This document shows, piece by piece, positions 46,966 through 59,473 of a stretch of 64,000 nt of DNA. Source of the DNA: Polytrichum commune (Eukaryota; Streptophyta; Polytrichopsida; Polytrichales; Polytrichaceae); assembly GCA_950295325.1 (NCBI GenBank), contig OX485809.1:26364144-26428143 (forward strand), read 5' to 3'. Each line of letters begins with the position of its first letter. The stretch's first letter is position 1. The notes below the pieces were generated by a model, which was not told the DNA's origin, did not search any database, and was given only the letters and a program-made list of their open reading frames with translations. The position numbers and the translations under genes are program-made.

Positions 46966-48829
46966 ATATTAAACGTATTTAGTGTATATTAAACATATTT
47001 AGTGTATACTAAACGTAGCTACTCCCATCTTCTCAAATCTGGGTCCCCCTACTAATCCTCTGCTCCTTCTAAGTTGGGTCTTCAATCCTTTGGTGATGGG
47101 CACTTGTAGGTTAAAGATTCTTTAGTGGGGCGCATGAAAGGCTAGCGGACCGTGTCCACGGTCCTCCACATTTTACTGGCCCGTAATAATGTGGTTGGTT
47201 GGTGGCTTGTGCTTAACTACATACGCACACGTCCGACCCATATTATTTTAGAATCTAGTGGGCAAGCGGCCTACATGGAAACTAACCCTTACCATCCTTT
47301 TTGGGGTTGTCTAATTTCATCACATGCACCTTAGAAAATTCACCCTAATATCTAGTCCAAGTCCCAACCCAATCCTAGTGGCCTTGTTTGTTTCTTGGAA
47401 ATGAAACTTTATTATATAACATTATACAACAACATGAGAGTGTTCTCTTTCTATTCTCATGAAACAAAACACAAAGTAAAAGTGGAAGTTAAATTAGTAA
47501 TTCTTTCTATTGCTTCAAACCAAAAAACCAAATCAACACTCCATCATAATATTTCATCATACCTATCGTAATGCACCAGGATGGCCAATCTTGACTATAA
47601 ACTTCTATTAAATTAACAGATGCACTCACATAACATTACTCAACGTTCAACTCTTGTTCCGTGGGCCCTCATAATATGACAGTGAGGTGCTTAAAAAGTT
47701 ACGCCATGAGACTCAAATTCAAACTGAACTCACATCATCTCACTCTTATATTATGAGGGCCCACGTCGTTGACTAATATTATGAATGTTGGCATGGCTGC
47801 AATACCCCTCATCCAAATTTCTTTGGTGCACAATGGATTCCAGTTTCTCTAGTTCCAGTTAAGAACCAATCTACACAAATTTGAATAGTGTGGATATTGT
47901 GCGCCACAATAGAAACAAGTTAACTGAGACCTATTGAACGATGACAAGCTTTTCCCTCCATAAGCCGTAGATTGGAACCATGGACCACAAGTATTTACTT
48001 ACTTCTGATAGGCAACTTTGTCCATAACATCTCAGAAAGTCAGGGATCCAAGAAAAGAGGTCGAAAATTTCTTGCCAATCTGAATGTTGTAATCTCAAGC
48101 ACTTCTAGAAAGATTCCATAACTAAGCTGGCACTGGCCAAGCTTACATTGACAATTTTTAGGATACCATGTGCTTGTGAGTGCTCAACTATACTGATACC
48201 ATGACAACAGGTCTTTCCACCAGACACCAAACTTGTAATCTACTGATTCAGAGATGCATTGCTACCTTATTCACCATCTTCTTCATGCTCCATTCTCACG
48301 TATGATTCAAATGCTCTGCTCTACAAGAATAAATTAATGCAATACGCACGCTATGATGCTAACTATCATGAGCTCTTGAAGAGACCTCCTTTCCGGGCAC
48401 TGCTCCAAGAGCCTCCCAAATGCAAGACACTCTACTCAGAGATCCATAGGCGTAAAGGCAAAGGACTGCCAGCACTAAGTCCCACATTCGAAACATGGGC
48501 CAAACAGATATTTTGCACTCCAAAGTCAAGCCTCTCATGTTTAAGTAAGTCTTCAGATCCCACGATGGGCTAAAAGAACATATCAACATATTACTCCTTC
48601 AAGCAGCAAAATCTTCAAAAATACCTCATAGCTGGACACAGCACTAGGCTTTGTGTACTTTTGAACAATTCCAAACTACAATATGACATACATTAGATTG
48701 TAAAACTACACAAATGACATGGTGGTTGGCAAACATGCAATACAACCATTTAAAGTTGTGGTTGTTATGTTGTTGCTTTAGTTCTTTTCACTAACTACTT
48801 TTGTCTTCACAAGTGTACATCCCTAATTA
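46966..48829. other. Intergenic sequence, no confident gene
   Basis: About 47130-47290 is a diverged third copy of the segment found at 11500-11680 and 23170-23340. An open frame at 48259-48573 (plus; RPPFRALLQEPPKCKTLY...) and minus-strand frames over 48000-48120 look partly protein-like, but I recognise neither. They could be remnants of one gene. Confidence 0.35.
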
Positions 48830-49662
48830 CACATAATCATGAGTAGGCAATTGACGATATGCAAAAACTTCAATGCACTTTAGGTGTTCAAAATTTCAAC
48901 TTTCCCATGTTGAACATGAGATTTGGGATGACATCCGAACGTTCTAAACATGCACCGTTTTGGCAAGCGGCGTTGACGCACAAGTCTCTATAGTCTAATA
49001 CCGCTACACATTGCATATGAGGCATGCACTAATTCATGTGCACCATCTTAGGGCCAAGATCCATCTAAACCTCCCTCCTAGAATAGATCAAGTTCTAGGG
49101 TTTCGGTCATGTGAATTTGTGACACAAAAGTTTATGGAAATGGATTGCAAAACATAAAATACACATATGCATTGTTGTATGTCGTAGAAGGTCGGCCACA
49201 TGATGTGGACACGTGTACTTTCAACACATGTCGTAGAGGGTGCAATCCTCAACCACTCGAGTGAAACTGTGAATGAGAAACCTTCAACACCCCCTCAAGC
49301 CCAACTTTGGAGCCGGTGACACCTGAGAACACAAAATCCACACCACAAAGGAATCAAAAGGCAGTTGCCACGAAAGCCATCCCAAACCTACGTTGTGTTG
49401 TGCAACCTACGTCGGCATACCAAAACCACCACCACATTGATTTGAGCTATGAAAATCGTTGCACGACACATAAACACCATCGCGCATGCATCAAGCCACG
49501 TTTTATTTTCGTTTTTGTATCATACTCGTTTACAAACTATATGTGAGCTTTGAGGTTGTGAGAGGGCATGAAAGCAAAACAACAACTGCAATGAGACATT
49601 GGAGTGGTGTACATGGAGAGTTGTACGTAAATGTTACCTGTGGATTTCGTTGTGGAAGAAGT

Positions 49663-50037
49663 TTATAAACACACCGCTAGGTCGAGGGCGACGGTTGCAA
49701 GGATCGTGTCCAACAACGATGGCAAAGTGGACCCAGTCACTTTCACCACGAGGTCCACTCCCACTCCAAGGACTGACACTGCCGTCACTTGTGATGGGCA
49801 ACCACAGGTGCCTACCACCACCTCCCCAAGTATGTTCGTCAATGTACATGTGAGTGTTTCGAGGAGATCGTCGACGAGGACGTCCAGCGTGAGACCCACC
49901 CCTGTCACAACGCCGTTCACCGTGATAGGCTTGCAATAATTGTTCGTGCAAGACACGGTATGACTGCCCGCCTGGGCGGCCATGGCCATGGCTGCCATGA
50001 GCGCAAACATGAGAGCAATCTTGGCACCGGAAGCCAT
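49663..50037 (-). CDS. Small secreted cysteine-containing protein, copy C (124 aa)
   Basis: Signal peptide MASGAKIALMFALMAAMAMA then AQA; mature start GSHTVSCTNNYCKPITVNGV. The middle differs from A/B (TGVGLTLDVLVDDLLETLTC in place of IDVNATVDVVVNATLTVEA). The GTCGCP motif and the AVCL-stop end are kept. Six cysteines are present, with one pair member moved (LTC in the middle, none in the C-terminal segment except VCL). Signal peptide and ends are conserved while the interior is very different, which suggests fast or diversifying evolution of a secreted protein. A distant likeness to plant phylloplanin-type proteins crossed my mind but I cannot support it. Confidence 0.7.
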   Translation of the reverse strand: MASGAKIALMFALMAAMAMAAQAGSHTVSCTNNYCKPITVNGVVTGVGLTLDVLVDDLLETLTCTLTNILGEVVVGTCGCPSQVTAVSVLGVGVDLVVKVTGSTLPSLLDTILATVALDLAVCL

Positions 50038-50138
50038 TGGAAGAAGCGAGTGTTGGAAGCAGGAGGCAGCTATGGTGACGAGTTTGAGAGTTGTGGACAA
50101 CTGATTGCAATGGATGATGAACTCCGAGACCACAGCAT

Positions 50139-50146
50139 CTTATATA
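50139..50146 (-). promoter_or_regulatory. TATA box of secreted-protein copy C
   Basis: TATATAAG on the minus strand, about 100 bp upstream of the ATG at 50037. It lies in the same conserved promoter block as copies A and B. Confidence 0.6.
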
Positions 50147-50600
50147 CGCTCATTCTAGGTGGATCCCTCCACGTACTTTCATCCACCTCAACAAATCAAA
50201 TCATGTGAACATGCTTGCACATCCGCTTCACGCGGCCTTCGGCTTTACCATCATGGTGTGCGGACGTAGACGATAACTGAAGGATGTGCCACAATGGTTC
50301 TTGACTTAGTTGCGATATACCAACCCCACCAGATCTTTTGCATGGCAAGAACAGAACACTACCCTGCCGTTCAGCACGTTCTCACTGGGCATGTGGGCTT
50401 GTTGTGGCGAAATTCCAGCTCCATCAAAAGCCTTTGGTAGTTGGATTGTGCAACATGATTATTCATCCGGAGTGCTCAGAAACCACGGGAATGGTCATTT
50501 ACTGATTGTTTTTTGATGTTCTTAGGAATTGGGAATGGCACAGGTAGTGAATACAAATTATAGAGTCTTACAAGTCAATCAATAATTCACGTACATTGCC

Positions 50601-50809
50601 GCCTCACTTGCATGAAACATTGGATGTGAATAGCCTTAACGATGTCTGGAGGCTGCTCATAATCGCAAAAGGTTGTTGACTTGCTCTTTGACATCGTTTT
50701 GAGTAAAACACTTTTCCACGGGAATTCACTACAAGCTCAAAGAGCGATTATGAGCAGCCTCCAGACATCGTTAAGGCTATTCACATCCAATGTTTCATGC
50801 AAGTGAGGC
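50601..50809. repeat. Perfect 66-bp inverted repeat with 77-bp loop
   Basis: Arms 50601-50666 and 50744-50809 are exact reverse complements. The loop (50667-50743), read on the minus strand, matches the stretch at about 14490-14625 that joins the secreted-protein unit to the aldolase pseudogene ('tactacaagctc', 'actcaaaacg', 'gccaagtcaacaa'). So the hairpin contains an inverted piece of that junction. It may be a small foldback insertion or a hairpin RNA source. Confidence 0.85.
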
Positions 50810-53800
50810 AGACCTAATGACGATGGCAGAGTCAATAATATTTGTTCTCTTAGTCATGTGAGTGGGAGTATCAAACCGTGCATGAAGGAAGCAAAATTTG
50901 CATAAAGTTGCCCAATAAGAGTTTAGTCCAATTCAGCCACGTAGTGAAGAGATTTTGTATTGTTTATGAGTGTATTTTTGGTGGGCTTCGCCGAGGCCAA
51001 TTTTTTCTAAAGCAAAACATGGACTTGAAAAGCAAGGTTCAAAAACCAATAGGGCAACATGGTTTGGCGGGTGACTAGTAAGCCCGCACCAATTTGGCCT
51101 AACCCAATAGTCAACCCATGTCATTGTCAACTCTAGTGGGTGGACTTCTCATACCACGTACGAACTAACTTGAGTGTAAGAAGAGGTATTGTTTGATACA
51201 TTTGCATTTGGGTTCTAGGTTTTCACAAATTGGAGGCTCTTGGACATAATAGGCTTCCTCTGGATCATGGCTAAGATATTGTGATCTAATCTTGGTTTGT
51301 TTGGTGGAATTGTTGAGTTACATGCTACGGATGAAAATTTGTTAAATGACTTTCTCATTGGAAAGTAAAAGTGGATTTTATATGTAATAAGGGCCTATTT
51401 AACTCGTCACTTATGTTTTGTATGTGTAGTGGAGGCATTTATCATGTTCGATTGAAAAGCTCAGTATAAATACATGAATCCATTTTGAAGGATACCATTA
51501 GTACATATTCATTTGTTTTTCTCCATGGAATTCTCACATATAGGGGATTTTAATTTCATAGTGACCCACGCACGTCATTTAGGTATACAATGAAGAGTCC
51601 ACTAGCCGGGTCGCCAACACATCGGCTATGATTGATCCCCCCTTGTGACCTAACTCTATGTTTAAGGGGGAAAAATGTATGCCATTGCCAACTTCAAAAT
51701 TGGATAAACAAACACACAAATATGGAATTGTAGTCTTTGCTATGCATTGTACAACCAACATGCAAATTCTCTCGAAACAAGACCAAAAGCGCACACACAC
51801 ACACACAAATCTATTATTGTAGATTTGACAATACAAATGACATCTTTGTAAAGTGTTTGCACAAGACATCAAGCATCCGTAATTCCAAAATGAAAAGAGC
51901 ATAATGTACATGTGTATGCCTATATGATCAAGCAGAGGTGCTTGCCGGGATAAAATTTGGACATAATTGTCCTTCTCGCCCTATAACGAGGGTTCATCTT
52001 GCCCTCTCCAAAGTTGATTGATTACATCATATTATGCATCTAGTCTACATTGAACATTACCTATGTCAATTGCTTCGGCATGATGACATTGGACCAGTGA
52101 ATGTAGGATCCAAACTGACATTTGTTGAATCACACGCCCAAATGTCACATGTTAAGAGATGATTTCACTACAAATAATTCAATCCCAATGCACATCACCA
52201 AATTTTTCCACTTGCTACTTAAAACATCCATAATTTACATGTTCAGTTCATTATGAACAATATAACCCCCCCAACAAAACTACATGAACAATTTTGGTAG
52301 ATCTTTAGAGTGTTGAAACTTTGTAGACCAACCCATGAATTTACATGCCACAATGTCAAAATGTGTTTTCTACCCCTGGAGAGAGATAATTATTGCATAC
52401 GAATGTACCTTTCATCCATTATAAAAATTGAAAATAAAAACATTCAAAAATTGAAAAATTGACCCCATATAAGTTAGGCATGTTGCCGATTCATCTCAAA
52501 TGACTTGGACTAGACTAATTCTTGATCTTCCAAAATAATTCTAGTGTCAACTCAACCAAACACCTCAGGGCTTTATGTTGATGAATGTGAGTCTCTCTCT
52601 CTCCTCTTGAGCCCCTAACACTTTGGGTTTGAGGGTTAACTCTTGAACACTTTCAAGAGCTCACAACAGGTCTCTCTGCATATCATACATAACTTAATCA
52701 AAGCTTTTGATTTCTTCCATCTGGACTGGTAACTTTAACATCTGCTTCCATTTTACTTACGAAGGCAATGTTACAAGGCAATATTAAGGCTTACAGACGG
52801 CCTTATAGATGGTCTACGTAAACTCATTTATTGGGGAAGTGAAAACGTAGTGAACTATTATAAAGTTTGTAAATGCTTGCTTCTAGATGATTCGACTAGA
52901 CTAGAAATTGTATCGTCATTCCAAAATTAGTTTGTGTGATCTAATTGGAATGAACCGGTCTTCAACATGCAAGGGACGTTTTTAATAAAGCCCTTCATCC
53001 ACAATGGTGGAGTTTACATAGACGCCGAGCCCCAACCTTGAATATAGATACATGAATACATGCGTATACACATGTATTCTATCCATGAATTCTACATATC
53101 AATATATCTTTGAGCCATGGGGGACCGGGGCTTCCTTGATGTCTGTGTGGACTTAAATCCATCTAGAATCGGGTTCAATTCCTATGGGTGCACTCTTCAT
53201 ACCACGTACGAACTAATGCGAGTGTGAAAGGGGGTAGTTAGTTGAGGCATTATCGTACACAATATACATAAGAGGGGGGTCTTATTTTTCTCTAGTGTGT
53301 ACAAAAGGCTTACGAGGATTCTAAAGTGGAGGTAGTTGTACAAAGGGGTTTCAACATTGTAAAGATTTGTTTTGACAATAGATGTGCTAGTTATTAATCC
53401 ATCTTATTAATAGCCCCTAGCTTCAAGAACATTAAATTAGTATGAGTTACACCCCATGGTTGAAAAGTCTTCAATGAATTTCTTATGGGAAAGTGAAAGT
53501 GGATAGTAAGTTGATAAGGATCTATACTCTCATGATATAGATTTTATGTATGTAGGTATTTATGGCATTGAATTGAAAACCTATTCCTCCTCCTAGCCCA
53601 GTTTGGGGCATGGGTACTTCACTATCTCATCGTTTATGTGGATACATGTGTTGAATTTTGTTTTTATTTTATTTTTCCTTTGGCGGGGGTTGGGGCTATT
53701 TCTCTAATGTCATTTGTTTTGATACCTTATTATTTCTACTTATACTTGGCCCCATTGCTCTGTGCCCTTTGGTAGTTTAAGCTTAAATTTTCTCCATTTG

Positions 53801-54530
53801 AAATTAACCCAATGTTAAATAAATATATGCCATTTATGTGTTGTTTAAAATCACCTAAGCCACTTGCAACTAGTGTGGATTATATGGGAGAGTTTGAACT
53901 GGATGACATGAGCAACCATGTACAAATCTTCATCCATTTGTATACATCCCGAGGTAGACCCTCCAGAAGGTTTGCACAATCTTAAACACAATACCCTATA
54001 TGTAGTTCTTACAACATAAGTAATCCATGGCATTACATGCTACCATATAGTATTTATGATGCAATATGTGAACAAAAATGATGCTATATTCCATTCATTA
54101 TTTTTCAAACAAATTGCCTGCACAAATAAAGAGTATCCTATGTTAGGTCTCACCCTATTTCTAGTATTTTTCTAGTGAAGTACCCAGGGGTTTGGGGTAA
54201 CGGGTGCCATTATGGTGTACTTTTACTTAATAATGTAATCAATGTCCACAACATTCTACAACTTAGTCTACCTGTTATGTGACCCCACGTTAGTATAGAT
54301 TATTGACACTCGTTGAGTTCAGCCTAAATATCACATAGATGTTTGAAGGGCTAAGACAAGGGGGCAGATCTATGTGACGAGGAATTTTTCACGAACCTCA
54401 TTGGCATTGGCTAGGCAAACATAAGTGTATAGTGATGTGACCAATATAGTACATAGGATTAGGGAAAAAAACAAGGGGGCGTGGATGTGTCACAAGAGGC
54501 TCTCTCCTAAACTGACATTCTAAATGACTG
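50810..54530. other. Intergenic sequence, no gene seen
   Basis: AT-rich, with a CA-repeat at about 51790-51807. Two segments, 51120-51570 and 53190-53600, share words ('ataccacgtacgaacta', 'gaaagt.aaagtggat', 'gtatgta.gtatttat'). Part of this also occurs at 30490-30640, so a mid-age dispersed repeat is present three times. Confidence 0.45.
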
Positions 54531-54893
54531 TACTAAATATGATATTTAGTGTCATATGGTAAATTATGTCTCTATGGTAACTTTTTGGATGACACTTCTT
54601 TTGAATAAGTGAACAAATACCATCATGGATGATGGATGAGTGCATTTGTTGACCAAAATCCTACCTTCTTTTGTCAGCAACTTCTGATGAAATATTGTCA
54701 TGAGTGATTGAAATTTGGATGAAAAATCACTTGGTAAGTGGAACATTGTAAATCTATAATCCCCCGAAACATTTACAAGGAGTGACAAATAATGTTGGTT
54801 TAACATTTAGTGTTGGTGATACTATACCACGGTTTACGATTGGTATCGAGGAAGACAATTAGAATTGGTGACACTAAATATCGTATTTAGTGT
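54531..54893. mobile_element. MITE, copy 2 (pair of 46655-46965)
   Basis: Ends TACTAAATATGATATTTAGT and, from the right, TACACTAAATACGATATTTA form TIRs of about 25 bp that are themselves partly palindromic. The interior matches 46655-46965 with small indels. No coding capacity. Confidence 0.65.
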
Positions 54894-55764
54894 AGCTCTT
54901 TGCCTATTAAATTGGGATATTCACTGAGTTCCATTGAACTTCACCAAACCTTATCCATTAAGTTCTTAGATGCACTACCCGGACGTTATTACCACTCAAA
55001 GGCGGTCTCCACAATACCTTATAGAGCCAACAAATCTTCGTGCTTAGTAATGTTATGTCCATTTGAATCCTTAACTAAGGTAGGAGCACCTTAAACCAAG
55101 ACAACACCCAAAACCAACACCTTCAAAATATTGCATAATAAGTACATGTTGATTTGAAAATGTTCCCCATGTGGACATCAAGGCCGCTAACGGTTTAGGG
55201 TGCCAACACAATTTTCACTTAAAATTTTCGTATTTAAAAAATATTATGTATCACAATATTGAGGGGATGCGGGTGGGGGATTGCAATTCACATGGTCTCT
55301 CTTTTTTCTACCTTGGAATATGCTATTTTTTTTGGCTCATGCGGCTGCCACATATGCGCCAAAAACCTTAACCAACCCATCAACTCTTCCACATTGAGGG
55401 ACGATCAAGTCATTTCAATTAGAGAACACTTTGATTTTGTTCCAAGTTTTGGGATGCAAATATGAATGTACATTTGCCGAAAGTCTCAACAAGTGCAACC
55501 GAGACACCTCGGAAACGCCAAGGCCACTTGGAAAACGTTTTCTTAACGGGGATTTGTTAGGAGCTCGAAACAGCACCTGAACTTCGAGGGGCCTTGGGTT
55601 GAGCAATGTGGCCGGAAGTTGTTTGGAGTTCGTTGCCGCTTCTGTTACAGGACAGATTGCGAAGCTGAACGAAAATGGATTGTGGATTTTGCTGCTCCAG
55701 TGCTCGTAGCTCAAACAATATGTGGGTTTAGTGGATGAGGTCTCGACTCGTCTTGGTCTGAGGG
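54894..55764. other. Upstream intergenic region of the TrpF gene
   Basis: No confident gene. A minus-strand open frame of 119 codons (55415-55774) overlaps the start of the promoter repeats and has no recognisable motif. Confidence 0.4.
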
Positions 55765-56020
55765 GTGTTGTCATCCAATCTTTCGGATTCCGGAGGTAGG
55801 TTTAGGACATCTCAGGTTGTTGTCACTTCAATCTTTTGGAATCCTGAAGTGGGTTTTAGGACATTTCAGGTTTTTGTCAATATCATCTTTCGGGATTCTG
55901 AGGTGGGTGAAGGGCATCTGAGCTTTTTGTCAAGTCGGTCTTTCTCGGATATCTGAGGGGTTTAGGACATCCGAGGTTGCTGTCCAAATTCTTGTTTTTG
56001 GAATTTCGGTGGCGGGTTTA
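55765..56020 (+). repeat. Tandem repeat of about 53 bp in the TrpF promoter/5' region
   Basis: Five imperfect units begin near 55777, 55830, 55884, 55938 and 55988. Each has the order aatctttcgg-like, attctgagg-like, 'gtttaggacatctcagg' and 'ttgttgtca'. The last unit ends just upstream of the first possible start codons. Confidence 0.7.
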
Positions 56021-56129
56021 CGCCATCATGGTGATGGTATGTGGTCATCCTCATCCCCTGCCAACCCACATTCTGCCAGACACCAATCCTCGAACCTCTC
56101 CCTCAACCATCCTGCAATTTTTCCCTTCA

Positions 56130-58721
56130 ATGAATTTGAAGCCCTGTAGCCTTCGCCGAATTGCCCCTACACATACCTCCAGAAGGAAAGGAAGAGCTCA
56201 ATGTACAGACCCAATTGCGTCTCTGCAATCGCAGGAACATAGGAAGAGGGAAGACGGGGTTGAATCGGTCGCGCCTATTGTGAAAATGTGCGGGATTACG
56301 AGCGCAGAGGATGCCGCCATGGCTGCGAGAGCGGGAGCCACGTATGTGGGCATGATTGTTTGGCCCAAGTCCAAGAGATCCGTGTCGGTGAGTCTCGCAA
56401 GAGACATAGCCGCAGCGGCCAGGGAGAGTGGCGCAGAGCCGGTGGGCGTCTTCGTCGATGAAAACGCGGCGGAGATCGAACGAGTGTGTGACGCTGCCGG
56501 CCTCAGCATTGCTCAGGTAGCTTACATTCGCTCCTTGCTACTTAAACTTAAAGTGCGAAGCACAATTCGATTCTTCTTTAGGTCAAGGCTCGGAGCATCC
56601 ATGTGGATTCTTCCTCTTTTCCATAGTGGACTGTCTCGGCCTCGAAATTTCAGAAGCAGCTATAGCTTCCAGTGATGCGCCTGGGAATATATGACTGGCC
56701 CAAATTGGAATGCAAATTTCTGACGTTTTCAGGGGACAATGAACTGTAGAAATAACATGACCATTGCCGGTGACCTGTATCAAAGTTTAAGGTCTTCATG
56801 AGAGGTCATAGCTCACATGTGCTTACATTCGCTCCTTGCCGACAAATACTCTTCGCTTCGAAGTTACAGAAACAGCGATAGCCCAACGGATTGGAATGCA
56901 AACTTATTACGTTGTCAGGGAAAAGTGATCTGTGGAAATATCATGACCATTGCTGGTGGCCAGTTTAGGGTTCAAGGGTTCAAAGGGTGATGCTGCTCGC
57001 CTCAGCACTGCCCAGGTAGCTCAATCGTGCTTACATTTGCTCTTGCTGCAAAATGTGCGAACCACAATGCCTTCTTCTTTAGGTCAAGGCTCTGAGCACA
57101 CATGTGGATAATTCATTCTCTTTTCCAGAGTGGGTACTCTTGGCTTCGAAATCACAAAAAAAGCTATATCCCAACAAATTGGAATGCAAATTCAGGGAAT
57201 AATCAACTGTAGGAACATCATAACCATTGCTGGTGACTTGTTTAGGGTTTAAGGGTTTCAGGAGAGGTCATACTCTACTGGAGAATGCGTTGCTGAAGGT
57301 CCTGGATAATTGAAGCTGTGGTTTTTTTCCATCCTTCCAGTGATGTGCCTGGGGATGTATCACTGGCCCAAATTGGATATGCAAATTTGTCACGTTTTCA
57401 AGGGAAAATGTTACGTTCATAAACATCATAACCATTGCTGGTGACCAGTTTAGGGTTTAAGGGTTTATGACTTTCACGAGAATAGCATGTTGCTAAAGGT
57501 CCTGGTCAATTTAATGGAAGTGGTCACTTGACATGTTTCTGTCCATGCTTCCAGTGATGTGCCTGGGGATATATAAATGGTCCAAATTGAAATGCAAGTT
57601 TTGTATTGTTTCAGGGGGAAATGAACTGTAGAAAGTCACCAAAACATCATAACCATTGCCGGTCTTCCCTTTAGGGGGCTAAGAGTTTCATGGGTGGCCA
57701 TATCCTACCTGATAACGTTGAAGGGTTTCATACCCTACTGGAGAATACGATGATAAATGATTTGGTCAAATGAAGCAGTCATTCCACATATCTTTGTCCA
57801 TGCTCCCAGTGATGTCCCTGGGTTTATCTGGCTGGGGCGATAGCTATAATAAAGCCAGATTGCACATTTTTTGCATTTCAGGTAAATTGAACCATACAAA
57901 GTCATCAAAACCTCAGGGACCATTGCTGGTCAGCACTCAAGGGGTTCAAGGGTTCCATGGGAGGTATTACTCTAATAAACCGGAATGCAGATTTCTTATG
58001 TTTCAGGTAAATTGAACTACATGAAACCTCAACGATTATTGCTGGTCAGCACTTGAGGGGTTTAAGGGTCCCATGGGAGGTAGTACTCTTGAGTTTTAGG
58101 GGGTTCAAATGTGTGATGGAATATTTTAAACAAGTACCATAGAAACTGGGTTACGTGCCTGGTGTGTAATGTCGGGTCATGTGTATGCATGCAGCTGCAC
58201 GGTGATGGTGCGAGAGATGCCTTCCGTCAAGGGCTACCCAGCTTGTTGAAGGTCATATATGTGTTGCACGCCAACAAGAATGGACTTATTCAAACACCTT
58301 TCCCTAAGGAGGAAAGCCCTCTTGTGGACTGGGTGTTGGTCGACGGCTTACAAGGAGGAAGGTGGGAACTTAAGAAGTTGAGTTGTTGGATTGATTCTTT
58401 TGCAAATTGTTTACATCTGAAGTCATAGCGGTTAAGCAACTGTTTGAGATTGAGAAACATGCTTATGTTGGTTGCACAATGTGCAGTGGTGAGAAGTTCG
58501 AGTGGGACAATTTCCAGGCACCAACTATGAGGAGCAAGAGAGGTTGGCTTCTAGCAGGAGGCCTCACCCCAGACAATGTAGGAACGGCCGTTTCCCTGGT
58601 GAGACCCATGGCGGTTGATGTCTCCAGTGGCATTGCAGGTCCAGACGGGATTCGCAAAGATTTTGACCGCATCCAAGCATTCATCAAGGCAGTACATAGT
58701 GAGAGCCTTAGTGGAGTATGA
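56130..58721 (+). CDS. PAI1: Phosphoribosylanthranilate isomerase, plastid form (TrpF)
   Basis: This enzyme isomerises N-(5'-phosphoribosyl)anthranilate to CdRP, the third step of tryptophan synthesis, in the plastid. Exons: 56130-56516, 58195-58361, 58487-58721; junctions GT-AG and in phase; 262 aa from this ATG. Residues 1-45 (MNLKPCSLRRIAPTHTSRRK...) are Arg/Ser/Thr-rich, as in a chloroplast transit peptide. An in-frame ATG at 56028 would give 296 aa. Family marks: IVKMCGIT with the catalytic Cys54, GATYVGMIVWPKSKRSV, LHGDGARDA, the catalytic Asp179 in VLVDGLQGGSG across the exon 2/3 junction, RSKRGWLLAGGLTPDNV and VDVSSGIAGPDGIRKD (phosphate binding). Length and all key residues are normal, so this is the functional copy; two partial inverted copies lie at 18039-18553 and 41582-42096. 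The 3' end faces the aldolase gene. Confidence 0.93.
56690..58130 (+). repeat. Degenerate tandem array in TrpF intron 1
   Basis: The 1,678-bp intron is almost wholly made of about seven diverged units of roughly 110-290 bp. Each has 'caaattggaatgcaaat', '..tttcaggg..aatgaactgtag', 'accattgctggtgac', 'gtttagggtttaaggg' and often 'ccagtgatgtgcctggg'. Anchors lie near 56704, 56889, 57177, 57371, 57587, 57853 and 57979. The array also occurs, inverted, in copy A (18620-20037), so it predates the duplication. Confidence 0.8.
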
Positions 58722-59473
58722 CAGTGTATGCAATTGTTGCAGACTCCACTGCATTTGAAATTGATAGGTTGTCCATCGAGCAGTTTTGCAGACTTATCTC
58801 AACAGAAGGGTAGCCATGTCGAGGTCCTTGTATGCTGCGATCTGTACCGCATGTTGTGTAGGACCGTGACATAATGTTTTCTTGTGGATGCAATAACCTT
58901 TTGTACCAATTGTAAATGGTTCTGTAAATCTTACAGTGTGAACAATTACCAATTGATCACAGGTGTGTTGTGGGATAAGAATTCCTTGAAACCATCTTGG
59001 ACCAGTATGGCTAAACTCGTTTCTCATTTCTAAATGTAAACTGAAAAATTTCTTCCAGAATTCACTCACTTTTTTGTGGAATCAAGTCGCTTGATCTGGA
59101 TCAAAAGTGTATAACTTGTTTTGCTTTGAGCATGCCCATTTCTAGGAGCCTTGACCCACTTTTCTGAACTGCTGGGCATAGGAAGATGATTACCAAGACC
59201 TAATCTGACAGAACGCAGCATGACTACAGTATTTTATTCTGTGTCGTGTTGTGCACAGATCACTGCCAAAACTTCTTCCAAACAACCAGTGGCACTTGTA
59301 TGGGCTTACTTATGTGAAGCCAGATACCCTCAGTGGAAAGTGGGCAACTTTTATTTCAAATAAAAGTCAACAAAATTATGAATATGCACCACACTCACAA
59401 GCTGATCCAATTCCATATGTTTGAAGTCCACAGTGGACACATATCCAAATGGTATCCTTTGGAGGCAGATAAG

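Larger units (their letters stand above)
48830..50505. repeat. Secreted-protein repeat unit, copy C
   Basis: Third complete copy of the unit at 12805-14505. It breaks off at 'ggaatggtcatttact', after which A and B run on towards the aldolase pseudogene but C does not. Confidence 0.7.

Noticed and set aside
50601..50809. Calling the hairpin a microRNA gene
   Set aside because: Perfect 66-bp arms without the usual mismatches fit a recent inverted duplication better; no miRNA sequence was recognised.
55415..55774. 119-codon minus-strand frame upstream of TrpF
   Set aside because: No motif; its 5' end runs into the promoter tandem repeats. Not enough to call a gene.
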